The position numbers and the translations under genes were made by a program. Positions 1 through 7,464 of a stretch of 49,910 nucleotides of DNA are shown here, in pieces. The DNA comes from an uncultured bacterium (GTDB lineage: Bacteria; Bacteroidota; Bacteroidia; Bacteroidales; Bacteroidaceae): assembly GCA_945829425.1 (NCBI GenBank), contig CALZUQ010000017.1, forward strand, positions 1 to 49,910. Reading direction: 5' to 3'. Within the stretch, counting starts at the first letter, position 1, and every line of letters starts with the position of its first letter. The notes below the pieces were generated by a model. The model ran no database searches, was not told the DNA's origin, and saw only the letters and a list, made by a program, of their open reading frames with translations.

Positions 1-1539
1 GATGGCAGTGGTGTTGTCACCGCCTATAGAAAGGCTCAACATTCTTGCTTGTGCCGACGGTGCCGTTGTGTTTGCCAAGAGATAAGAGTGGAATGCACCC
101 ACCTTGACTGCTTTGGCTTTACCGCTGTTAATGAGGTTGCCAACATTCCAGAACTTGTCGTTGTTGATGATATAGCAGTTGTTGGTGAGGGCATTGGAGG
201 TAGTCAGTGTGCCTACCAACGTGTAGTCGTCTGCCGTGCTGCCTGTCTGAATGACATTGCTCATAGCAGCATCAGTAGCCGAAATACTAATACCATTGAC
301 AGCAGCATTGCGACGCACAAGCACCGGTGTGCCAGCGGCAATTTCTTGATTGTCAATCCTGCTCAGCACTATCTCTGAATTTTCGCTGTCAACACTGTTA
401 AGCTGATAGAAACTGCAATACTCTGCATAAGCACTTGGGTTAATGGCAAACGGCAGACAGAGTGTACCCCATTGGTTGTCTTTCATATACCTTGAGTAAG
501 ACACGCTGCCCACTGTGATGTCAGCCTCGCAGTCATATCCCTCGCTGTCGTTGAGTGTCATGTCGGCCACCTTAATCACGCCATTCTTTTTCTCGGCAAC
601 ATAATATTGTTTTCCGTTTTTCACGAACAAGTCGTCATGCTTATAACCACAGTCGGTATAGTCACATTGATGGCTGTAAGTATTGTCCTCATTGTTTTGT
701 GCATATCCATTCTTGTTGTGGCTCCACACCTGATTGTATGCTGCGATGTCCACCTTGTTCACAAGCGATGTCTTGTCCGTATCGAATCCGATAGCCACAT
801 CCAAGTCGTTGAAAGTTACCACTGGTGAGAGGGTGGAAGGATAAGAAAGCTTGGTGTCATCCGTCAGCGTAATCTCAAGTGCATTCACCCCAGTGGCATC
901 CATGTTGTATTGTTTATGATTTGCGTCGTTAGAGCAAGTGCGCATGTGTCCGCCTGCCATTTCTTGCCATTCGCCGTAAGAGTGTCCAAGAGCATAAAGC
1001 GTCTCCGTTCTTTCTTCATTACAACAGGCGCACTTGTATTTCCTATATCCATCAGATGTGCAAGTAGCAGGTTTTTCTTCAACCAAAGGCATGTCGTGTA
1101 CTGCTATGGTAAAACTAATCGTTTTATAATTCACATCAATATCAACATTATTATAACAAAGAATCTTAGAATCTTCATTTTCATCTATTCGTAATGTCAG
1201 AGCATTAGATGATTTAGAAGTATTACCAATTATGTCCTCTTCTAAAATGTTGCCGTATTTTGCGTCAGTAATGGTGATTGGTTTTTTTGATATGGTATAT
1301 ACATAATCTTCCGTGGTATTATTAGGAACTTCTAAAAAACTAAACATATTATCGTCAATTCGACAATAGAATGGTTGTTCCAGTTCACTTACGTCAGCCT
1401 TACTGTTTTCTGAATAAGCTTGATGATTATTTTTATCAACATATTGTATGCTTTGACTATTTGCTGGTATTGCCCCTGACATAATGAATGCTAATGTCAA
1501 GGCCAGGAGCCTAACATGTCGTTTAATTAAATTTTTCAT
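1..1539 (-). CDS. Secreted surface protein, BspA/Prevotella type (3' end outside window)
   Basis: The reading frame is open from an ATG at 1539 to the window edge (513 codons with no stop), so the C-terminus is missing. It starts with a Sec signal peptide (basic MKNLIKRH, then a hydrophobic stretch ending near PANSQS). Around residues 155-185 there is a Cys-rich segment (TCTSDGYRKYKCACC) of the kind seen in repeats of large Bacteroidetes and Firmicutes surface proteins. Later the protein carries the WGTLCLPF motif common in Prevotella secreted proteins, and the last visible part (SIGGDNTTAI) resembles the lead-in to the C-terminal tail of such proteins. No enzymatic motif is visible. It begins 73 nt after the sulfatase gene stop, with a hairpin in between. 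I infer an exported, surface-associated protein; the exact function is unknown. Confidence 0.8.
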   Translation of the reverse strand, partial: MKNLIKRHVRLLALTLAFIMSGAIPANSQSIQYVDKNNHQAYSENSKADVSELEQPFYCRIDDNMFSFLEVPNNTTEDYVYTISKKPITITDAKYGNILEEDIIGNTSKSSNALTLRIDENEDSKILCYNNVDIDVNYKTISFTIAVHDMPLVEEKPATCTSDGYRKYKCACCNEERTETLYALGHSYGEWQEMAGGHMRTCSNDANHKQYNMDATGVNALEITLTDDTKLSYPSTLSPVVTFNDLDVAIGFDTDKTSLVNKVDIAAYNQVWSHNKNGYAQNNEDNTYSHQCDYTDCGYKHDDLFVKNGKQYYVAEKKNGVIKVADMTLNDSEGYDCEADITVGSVSYSRYMKDNQWGTLCLPFAINPSAYAEYCSFYQLNSVDSENSEIVLSRIDNQEIAAGTPVLVRRNAAVNGISISATDAAMSNVIQTGSTADDYTLVGTLTTSNALTNNCYIINNDKFWNVGNLINSGKAKAVKVGAFHSYLLANTTAPSAQARMLSLSIGGDNTTAI

Positions 1540-1560
1540 TGTTTATACCTTAAATTAAAA

Positions 1561-1590
1561 TGGGTGTGTCAAAAGTGGTTGACACACCCA
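1561..1590 (-). terminator. 12-bp perfect hairpin after the sulfatase gene
   Basis: TGGGTGTGTCAA and TTGACACACCCA pair perfectly around a 6-nt loop. Read on the minus strand, TTTTAATTT follows. It lies 22 nt after the sulfatase stop and only about 20 nt before the start codon at 1539, so it is either a terminator separating the two genes or an attenuating hairpin in the leader of the next one. Confidence 0.75.
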
Positions 1591-1612
1591 CGTTATTTGC
1601 GAATCTTGTTAT

Positions 1613-4060
1613 TTACCCCTTATTGTTCCAACCAACAATGTTTACATAGATATCGTTGTAGTCATTGTCGATATAGTCTTCAAAAGCCATGGAAAAGCTT
1701 TTGCCCGTAACAACACCATTCTCATCCTTTATGTCATAAAGGACAGGGGTTCCTTTCAATTCATAGCGTTGATTTGAATTTATCTCTACAGTCAGCGTGA
1801 GGTTGCTTCCTTTGATAAATCCAGAGCCCTGGGCAAGTGGCGGATCTATTGATGTGTCTTGAGGCTTCTTTTTCTCTGATGAGAAATAAACGTTGCCTTC
1901 GCTGTCACTAAGTTCCACTTTTGTGGGGAATCCATTCTGAGTTGTAACAAACCATGAGATGTACCCATTCTCTGGCATACATACGTTAATTTTTCTTGTT
2001 GTCATAATTTCTTTATTGTTTGTTTCTATTGGTTCTATTATATTCCATACATTATTCTGAATTTCCATGAAGGATAAGACCTTGTCTAATTGGTCATAGC
2101 TGGTGTTCACCACTCCTCCGAGAAGGTTGAAATATACATAATCCGCAAAGTCTGTTTCCGTTTGGAAACAAATAGGAGAGTTCTGCTCGGCTTTTGCTAT
2201 CTCATCATAATGCAGCACACCATTGCTGAAATTGACGCGTGCATTATAAGAGCCTATTGACAAGTCAAAATAGCAAGTCACGGTACGACTATCCTTCTCC
2301 GCCTCTATAACTTTGTTACCGTCAATGAGTATGGAAAGGTAATCAAGGATGTATTCACCACTCAGACCTTTAAGGTTTGCGTGGATTGAAGCGAGAAGTT
2401 CGTCTTTATTCTTTCTTGGCGCCTGCATGTATCCCCTCAATTCAAAAGCTCCAGCCAGGAAAATGTTGCGCCATGTTCCAGCTTCAAACGAGTATGCCAA
2501 TTGCTCTAAGGCATCGGCTTCAAGATTGCGGGCTTCCGTATTTTGGGGATTGGCAAATACAATTTGTCTTGTCAACTCTACAGTCCAACGGTAATCTTTC
2601 CGCTCGAAATAGTCGTGTGCCTTGCGCAACACCGATGATTCGCCTCCCATGTCTGCAACGAAACGCTGGGCAATCTCCACGTCGGTGTATTTGAAGTAGT
2701 TGGCTGGATTTCCGTCCCACCATCCGATATAACGCTGCGCTACAGCTTTTGCATTATGATTCAGCGAACCATAATATCCACGGCAGTAAAACTCGTTCAT
2801 CAAGGATTTTGGCAAGACGAAATTGTTAGCAATCTCTTCCATGTTGTAGCCGCTATTGAGCATGTGTATCACCTGATTGTTGAAGAAAAGATACATGTCC
2901 CTCTGCTTTTCCATCAGATTAAGGCACTTGTTATTGGCATCGTCCTTTCCTGCAATATTCCATGTGGGCCAATGGTGTGTGCCAATGATGACTTTTGTGT
3001 CTGGGAATCGTGTAATAGCATCGTCTATTGCCTCTGCCATTGCTTTGGGGTCGCGCACCTTTGCACCACGAGGCGTAAGCAGATTGTGCATCGTCTGCGT
3101 GATGTTTTCACCAGGACATAGCGTATTGTAGTCCTTGATGTAAACATGCATCTCCGACGGTGCCTCTGTCCCGGGATAATTCTTGAATATGAAACTCAAG
3201 CCATCAATGTTCATCTTCACATCTTCCTCACCTGTTGCCTCTTTTACCTCAATAGTGGGGACTGGTATCGACCCGGCTTGCTCACTTACGGTTTTGCCCA
3301 ATCCTGAGCCGACATGTCCTGTAATAGACCTTGGAAGGCTGCCACCATACATATATTGTGCCCTGCGGCTCATGCAATTTCCCAAATACAGGTTCTCGGA
3401 AATTGCCTCGTCATAAAAACCGTCAGGAGCAACAACCAGAACCTCGTGGTCATTGATACCCGTCTTCTCGTCATAAGACTGTTGTATCTTTTTATTCTCA
3501 GATGCTATCAGCCCTTCCACACCCTTGTAATGATCCACGTGGCTATGAGTTATTATGATGGCTCTGAGTTCCGCATTCGCATCTATGTGGTCTTTGAATT
3601 TCTTCCATGCGTATGTCGCCGTTGTCGTGCCTGTCAAAGGATCAATAATTATCCATCCGTTCTTGCTTTTGACAAAGCTCATCATAGCAAGGTCATAGCT
3701 GCGGGCTTGATAGATGATACCATCCTTTGTTCCCTTCTCACTGTCAGCGACATAAGGAAGAACCTGGAAGATGCCGTTGTAGTTGTTCAACTTCTCCATT
3801 CGCCACAGGTTCTTGTGGACTGTGGCTGGACATGGGCCTTCAACGAATGAATAAGATGCCATATCCCAAACCTTCCTTCCAGTCGGTTCGCTGGTGATAG
3901 CATCGGTAAGAGCAGTTCCTTCAATGAAACCACGCTGTGCGTCAGCGAAAGCTTCATCAGGAACATTGTCGTCAAAGACCATAGGCGTTGGATAATATAT
4001 ATTATCCAGTTTATCAACTATCTGTTGATATTCATTTCTTCTGTTGTCGTTTCCCGCCAT
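1613..4060 (-). CDS. MBL-fold alkyl sulfatase (SdsA1/BDS1 family) with C-terminal extension
   Basis: 815 aa. The zinc-binding motif THSHVDH is at residues 171-177, followed by family signatures: SENLYLGNCMSRRAQYMYG near 221-239, NYPGTEAPSEM at 294-304 (likely metal-ligand Glu299), GTHHWPTW at 360-367 and YYGSLNHNAKAVAQRYIGWW near 429-448. Characterised members cleave primary or secondary alkyl sulfates such as SDS to alcohol and sulfate, using two zinc ions. An alkyl-sulfatase dimerisation region and an SCP2-like domain would cover about 380-660. There is no signal peptide, unlike many family members, so it may be cytoplasmic. The last ~130 residues are extra relative to the usual ~650 aa and end in FEDYIDNDYNDIYVNI, which resembles the DUF4114/LruC-type 'FED..D.DYND' signature. 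Family assignment is firm; the natural substrate is unknown. Confidence 0.93.
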   Translation of the reverse strand: MAGNDNRRNEYQQIVDKLDNIYYPTPMVFDDNVPDEAFADAQRGFIEGTALTDAITSEPTGRKVWDMASYSFVEGPCPATVHKNLWRMEKLNNYNGIFQVLPYVADSEKGTKDGIIYQARSYDLAMMSFVKSKNGWIIIDPLTGTTTATYAWKKFKDHIDANAELRAIIITHSHVDHYKGVEGLIASENKKIQQSYDEKTGINDHEVLVVAPDGFYDEAISENLYLGNCMSRRAQYMYGGSLPRSITGHVGSGLGKTVSEQAGSIPVPTIEVKEATGEEDVKMNIDGLSFIFKNYPGTEAPSEMHVYIKDYNTLCPGENITQTMHNLLTPRGAKVRDPKAMAEAIDDAITRFPDTKVIIGTHHWPTWNIAGKDDANNKCLNLMEKQRDMYLFFNNQVIHMLNSGYNMEEIANNFVLPKSLMNEFYCRGYYGSLNHNAKAVAQRYIGWWDGNPANYFKYTDVEIAQRFVADMGGESSVLRKAHDYFERKDYRWTVELTRQIVFANPQNTEARNLEADALEQLAYSFEAGTWRNIFLAGAFELRGYMQAPRKNKDELLASIHANLKGLSGEYILDYLSILIDGNKVIEAEKDSRTVTCYFDLSIGSYNARVNFSNGVLHYDEIAKAEQNSPICFQTETDFADYVYFNLLGGVVNTSYDQLDKVLSFMEIQNNVWNIIEPIETNNKEIMTTRKINVCMPENGYISWFVTTQNGFPTKVELSDSEGNVYFSSEKKKPQDTSIDPPLAQGSGFIKGSNLTLTVEINSNQRYELKGTPVLYDIKDENGVVTGKSFSMAFEDYIDNDYNDIYVNIVGWNNKG

Positions 4061-4086
4061 ATCTTATTTGTTTTTACTGTATAAAA

Positions 4087-4353
4087 TTATTTTTGTCTTT
4101 TGCCTTGCATAATCTCATTACCGTAATGCCTTCCATATCGCGTAGGCATCAATTTACAGACCATCCCATCCGCATCTGGAGGTCTGAAACACACAGAGCC
4201 TTCCGCCTGTGCCATCATCTGACACCTGCGGAAGGCTCTGTATCTATATATGAATGAAGACGTTACGGCAAAGCCGATACCCCCCCCTAAATCATTAAGA
4301 CTCAGGAGTTTATGGTTGGTCTTTGTTGTATGTTTCATTGTCTTCATTTCCAT
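4087..4353 (-). CDS. Possible 88-aa leader ORF upstream of the sulfatase
   Basis: An ATG-started frame lies between a candidate promoter (4408-4442) and the sulfatase start, ending 26 nt before it. The N-terminal third reads KLLSLNDLGGGIGFA, vaguely like a double-glycine leader. An eight-G run (4280-4287) encodes part of that Gly stretch. The 14-bp inverted repeat at 4193-4241 falls inside the frame and fixes much of the later protein sequence, which argues that the DNA is conserved as a structure rather than as protein. Recognised family: none. It may be only an untranslated leader. Confidence 0.3.
   Translation of the reverse strand: MEMKTMKHTTKTNHKLLSLNDLGGGIGFAVTSSFIYRYRAFRRCQMMAQAEGSVCFRPPDADGMVCKLMPTRYGRHYGNEIMQGKRQK
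4193..4241. repeat. 14-bp perfect inverted repeat (hairpin) in the sulfatase leader
   Basis: ACAGAGCCTTCCGC (4193-4206) pairs with GCGGAAGGCTCTGT (4228-4241) around 21 nt. There is no T-run on either side, so it does not look like a simple intrinsic terminator. It could be a leader RNA structure or a dispersed palindromic repeat. Confidence 0.7.
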
Positions 4354-4407
4354 AATTCTTAATGTGGCGCATCACTCATTGTTGAGTGAATATACCAAGA
4401 TGCGCTG

Positions 4408-4442
4408 CAAAGATACGAATTTTCTCTCATATAAGCATCAAA
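4408..4442 (-). promoter_or_regulatory. Candidate Bacteroidetes promoter for the sulfatase transcript
   Basis: On the minus strand TATCTTTG (4415-4408) matches the -7 element TAnnTTTG, with TTTG at 4442-4439 as a -33 element. The spacer is 23 nt, a little longer than the 19-20 nt of the other promoters in this window. It would give a leader of about 340 nt ahead of the sulfatase. Confidence 0.5.
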
Positions 4443-5002
4443 ATGCTCGGGAATTTATTCATATTTATGACAGTTTAACGTTGAAACAGGCATTCTTCCG
4501 CTTTTTTGGATGCAAATTTAATAGATATCAATGATATCTGCCAAACTTTACCACTATACAACCAAATTCAACTCTGAACGACATAAGTCCCCCACAATCT
4601 TCTCTATTCATAGAACCTTAATTCTTTTCTTTCCTTACTCTCTTTACTATTGGGCTTTTCAGGATCCGCCCTGCCGACATCGACGCTGCAAAGGTAATAC
4701 CCCTCCACCATCCATGCATGCCAACTTCGTAAATGCCAGCATCCACTTCGCAGTCCGCCCTCGCACTTGTCCATAATGACGATGCAAAGCAAATGCAAAT
4801 CGAGAGCAGAACTTGCCAAGCTTGCTTGGGTAATTATGCCGAGATGCAGCTTTGCTTATCCAAAGTTAGCACCATCCATCTACATGCCCTAATCAGGTTT
4901 GTATCTTCACCACATTGGTTTGTAAACGCCACATTTTGCACGTTCCAACACCCAATAACTGTTAAAAACACCCGTCAAATCCTCACTTTTCTCTCCAAAC
5001 TC
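4443..5002. other. Gene-free spacer
   Basis: About 560 bases between the divergent sulfatase leader and the Abi unit. No reading frame here has a convincing start, composition or family match. A CAAAGGTA at 4689-4696 (TACCTTTG on the minus strand) could be another promoter -7 box, but no good -33 element sits at the right distance. Confidence 0.6.
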
Positions 5003-5033
5003 TTGCACAACTCAAATAAAAGTCGTACCTTTG
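5003..5033 (+). promoter_or_regulatory. Promoter of the Abi transcription unit
   Basis: TTG (5003-5005), a 20-nt spacer, then TACCTTTG (5026-5033) fits the Bacteroidetes sigma-ABfr consensus (TTTG-N19/21-TAnnTTTG). Transcription would start near 5040. Confidence 0.75.
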
Positions 5034-5039
5034 CATCGT

Positions 5040-5090
5040 CAGTCCTCGCCAAGCCTCTTAACAATGCTCAAATCGTGCGAGGCGTTTTTT
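5040..5090 (+). ncRNA. Short leader RNA with hairpin and T-run ahead of the Abi gene
   Basis: Between the promoter and the Abi start codon lie about 50 nt that fold: CCTCGC (5044-5049) pairs with GCGAGG (5077-5082), with an alternative GCCTC/GAGGC pairing (5053-5057 with 5079-5083). Six Ts (5085-5090) follow, ending only 4 nt before the ATG at 5095. A transcript would therefore tend to stop just before the coding region, giving a small RNA plus occasional read-through into abi. Abi_2 proteins are known to be associated with a structured RNA (the AbiF RNA motif); whether this is that motif needs a covariance search. The structure is seen; the role as an RNA partner is inferred. Confidence 0.5.
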
Positions 5091-5094
5091 GTTT

Positions 5095-6006
5095 ATGGCA
5101 CATCTTATTCCATTCATAAAACAGTTCTCTTCATCAGCAGAACTTGTCACCTTGCTTCGTTCAAGAGGCTTGTATATAGAAGACCAGCGGAAAGCCGAGG
5201 ATTATTTGGATAATATCGGTTATTATCGCTTGTCCGCCTATATGTACCCTTTGCTTAAGACTCCAAAGACTGCCCATATTTTCAAAGAAGGGGCTACATT
5301 CAAGAAAGTCATGATGCTGTATCGTTTCGACAAGAAACTTCGACTTTTGATGTTCAATGAGATTGAGAAAATCGAGATAGCAGTTCGAAGGGCTGTAATG
5401 CAGATACCCGCAGAAATGACTAACGATCCGTTTTGGCTTACCACACCGGCATATTTCCTTGACAGTGCAAAATTCAACGAGACGATGCGAGCCATCAGCG
5501 GAGAATATGCCAAGTCCAAAGAGGAGTTTATACAGCATTTCAAGAATACTTATTCTAATCCATTCCCACCGTCATGGATATTAGGCGAGTTGCTTACTAT
5601 CGGCAACGTGAACGCCATTTACAGAAACATCAAGCAGAACCGCATACGCAAGCGTATAGCCAAAAGATTCGGATTGCAGATGGGGGTCTTTGAGTCATGG
5701 ATGACCGTCATAGCTGTAACTCGCAACGCATGTGGCCACCACGCAAGGGTATGGAACAAACGGAATGCCATGCAACCTGCCATACCAAGCAATCCTATCG
5801 GATGCTGGATTACCCTACCGACCGACTCCATGCGCACCTATTTTGATCTCTGCATCATCAAATACTTCCTCAATATCATATCTCCGGGAAATGATATGCT
5901 GGACAAGATGCAGGCACTCTTCACAGAATATCCCGAAGTTGACCTCGGCGCACTGGGCTTCCCATCAGGCAACTGGCAGAACGAACCATTGTGGAGCACC
6001 CGATAA
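5095..6006 (+). CDS. Abi_2 (AbiD/AbiF-like) abortive-infection family protein
   Basis: 303 aa from the ATG at 5095; an upstream in-frame TTG at 5089 is inside the T-run and less likely. The protein has the Abi_2 layout: AEDYLDNIGYYRLSAYMYPL near the N-terminus, then a 'tF.k...LYrFDkkLR.lmf.eIekIEiavR' block, and finally VTRNACGHHARVWNKR. R210-x4-H215 in that last segment fits the RxxxxH signature of HEPN ribonucleases. Family members are phage-defence proteins that shut down the infected cell, probably by cutting RNA. Length is normal for the family and nothing is broken. It sits alone behind its own promoter and a structured leader; no separate antitoxin gene is visible, so the leader RNA is the best candidate for control. 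Confidence 0.88.
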   Translation: MAHLIPFIKQFSSSAELVTLLRSRGLYIEDQRKAEDYLDNIGYYRLSAYMYPLLKTPKTAHIFKEGATFKKVMMLYRFDKKLRLLMFNEIEKIEIAVRRAVMQIPAEMTNDPFWLTTPAYFLDSAKFNETMRAISGEYAKSKEEFIQHFKNTYSNPFPPSWILGELLTIGNVNAIYRNIKQNRIRKRIAKRFGLQMGVFESWMTVIAVTRNACGHHARVWNKRNAMQPAIPSNPIGCWITLPTDSMRTYFDLCIIKYFLNIISPGNDMLDKMQALFTEYPEVDLGALGFPSGNWQNEPLWSTR

Positions 6007-6035
6007 CGAAGACAGGGACTGTCGAAAAAAGAAAA

Positions 6036-6062
6036 GATGGGGTGGTTTGTACCCACCTCATC
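6036..6062. repeat. Hairpin downstream of the Abi gene
   Basis: GATGGGGTGG (6036-6045) pairs with CCACCTCATC (6053-6062), with one G-T wobble, 30 nt after the Abi stop. No T-run follows, so a terminator role is uncertain. Confidence 0.5.
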
Positions 6063-6137
6063 AGCGCGCATCGGAAATAATTTTTGCAGTGAAAAGAAGA
6101 AAAGACCTGCCACCTCACCAACCCATCCCCTTTGCAT

Positions 6138-6188
6138 CACTTGACTTTATACCTCTTGTATATATACAGACAATAAAGTAAAGTTGTC
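6138..6188 (+). repeat. 51-bp direct repeat, copy 1
   Basis: Identical to the copy at 6246-6296 except for one base (G in CTCTTGTATA against A). Each copy holds an ACTTTAT...ATAAAGT inverted pair and a GACAA...TTGTC inverted pair around TAAAGTAAAG. The unit starts 132 bp after the Abi stop. Confidence 0.85.
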
Positions 6189-6245
6189 AACCAAGTTCTA
6201 TACAAGCAGATGAGGTCGTTTCAACCGACACCATCCCTAACATTC

Positions 6246-6296
6246 CACTTGACTTTATACCTCTTATATATATACAGACAATAAAGTAAAGTTGTC
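6246..6296 (+). repeat. 51-bp direct repeat, copy 2
   Basis: Second copy, 108 bp from the first. Here the inner palindrome extends to TACAGACAA...TTGTCTGTA (6273-6300), a 9-bp arm pair around 10 nt, so copy 2 is more symmetrical than copy 1. It looks like a protein-binding or recombination site. No recombinase gene is nearby. Confidence 0.85.
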
Positions 6297-6517
6297 TGTA
6301 TATCCATATAAGAGAATGCGTATCGTTACAACAGCAGCCCATCCTATTTTCTCTTTTCACGGCATCCCTTTATTTCTCTTCTCTTCCCTCATTTTGTCAT
6401 CCAAACCTCACATTTGCACGTAAAAGCAAGTTAAAATCGTTAAATCTTCACTTTCCGTAAACCCACAAATAGAACCCAATCCACTTTTCTACCGTATTAA
6501 CTGCAAATAACTGATAA

Positions 6518-7129
6518 ACAATCACTTCTAAATACGATAGCTGTGAATCCCTCACATCCATTGACATTCCGTCTTCTGTGACGAGTTTGGGATATGGCTG
6601 CTTCTATCGCTGTTCTTCCCTCACGTCCATCGACATTCCGTCTTCTGTGACGAGTTTGGGAGATGACTGCTTCTCTGACTGTAAATCCCTCACGTCTATC
6701 ACCATTTCGTCTTCTGTGACGAGTTTGGGATTTGCCTGCTTCTCTGACTGTGAATCCCTCACGTCCATTGACATTCCGTCTTCTGTGACGAGTTTGGGAA
6801 ATTTCTGCCTCTCTTACTGTACTTCCCTTAAAACAGTGACATGCGAAATTGCAACACCAATTAATGGCGATTTCTTCCCAGGAACTCCTATCGACCAAGC
6901 TACACTCTATGTCCCGGAAGCTTCTCTTGATGCATACAGAACCACATCGCCATGGAGCGGTTTCGGTACAATCCTGCCAATCACCTCTACCGGCATAAAC
7001 TACAATACCGCCAACAAAGAAGTAACGATTGACGCTGTCTATGACCTCGACGGAAAGAGAAGCAATGGATATCGTGGTTTGAACATCATCCGCATGAGCG
7101 ACGGCACGACAAGGAAAGTAATGAAATAA
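6518..7129 (+). pseudogene. 5'-truncated BspA-type leucine-rich-repeat (LRR_5) surface protein
   Basis: The open frame begins right after a TAA at 6515-6517 and enters a leucine-rich repeat at once (CESLTSIDIPSSVTSLG), with no ATG, signal peptide or cap domain. The first possible start is a GTG at 6578 inside a repeat. Four 23-aa (69-bp) repeats of the pattern 'sLTSIdIPSSVTSLGxxCFsdC' follow, then a non-repeat stretch (NGDFFPGTPIDQATLYVP) and a complete C-terminal tail (YDLDGKRSNGYRGLNIIRMS). This is therefore the 3' end of a normal Prevotella surface protein whose front is missing. The break lies close to 6520-6540. Such repeats recombine easily, so loss by recombination or by arrival of the Abi block is likely. 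It could be a silent donor cassette for another BspA gene. Confidence 0.8.
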
Positions 7130-7173
7130 TGCCGCGAGACAATCTCTCTAAGGCGAAAAGCTGTACTTGAAAG

Positions 7174-7216
7174 TAATCTCAGCTCTCCCTCTAAGTCAGG
7201 AGATGAGCTGAGATTA
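7174..7216 (+). terminator. Terminator-like hairpin after the truncated LRR gene
   Basis: TAATCTCAGCTC (7174-7185) pairs with GAGCTGAGATTA (7205-7216), and the loop can close further through TCC/GGA. TCTTCTTC follows on the plus strand. Confidence 0.65.
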
Positions 7217-7351
7217 TCTTCTTCTACAGGGTAAATCCATAACAATCAGCAGGAAACAAATCGGATGCCGTAATTATATGACGCTGCTGTCCTAACAATA
7301 AAAAGCGGAGGCACAGCGGCTTCACACTTGTCCCAATACGGTTAGTCAATC

Positions 7352-7402
7352 AAAAAAAATCAGCCAAATAGAGTGTTTTTTGCTCAATTTGGCTGATTTT
7401 TT
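7352..7402. terminator. Bidirectional intrinsic terminator
   Basis: AAAAATCAGCCAAAT (to 7369) pairs with ATTTGGCTGATTTTTT (7387-7402), and GAG/CTC closes inside. There are A/T runs on both outer sides, so it can stop transcription from either direction. It insulates the ATPase gene from the LRR remnant. Confidence 0.85.
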
Positions 7403-7403
7403 C

Positions 7404-7434
7404 TTGGAATTATTCAAATAAATTATTATCTTTG
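7404..7434 (+). promoter_or_regulatory. Promoter of the DUF234 ATPase gene
   Basis: TTG (7404-7406), a 20-nt spacer and TATCTTTG (7427-7434) form a clear Bacteroidetes promoter 31 nt before the ATG at 7465. The -33 box directly abuts the terminator. Confidence 0.8.
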
Positions 7435-7464
7435 CGCCCAAATATAGACAACACATGATTTGAT

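Noticed and set aside
4604..4819. 71-codon minus-strand frame
   Set aside because: No recognisable protein features; in a spacer whose promoter-like boxes lack a matching -33 element.
6497..6898. 133-codon minus-strand frame with TRHRRRN repeats
   Set aside because: It is the antisense of the 69-bp leucine-rich repeats; the plus-strand reading matches a known family.
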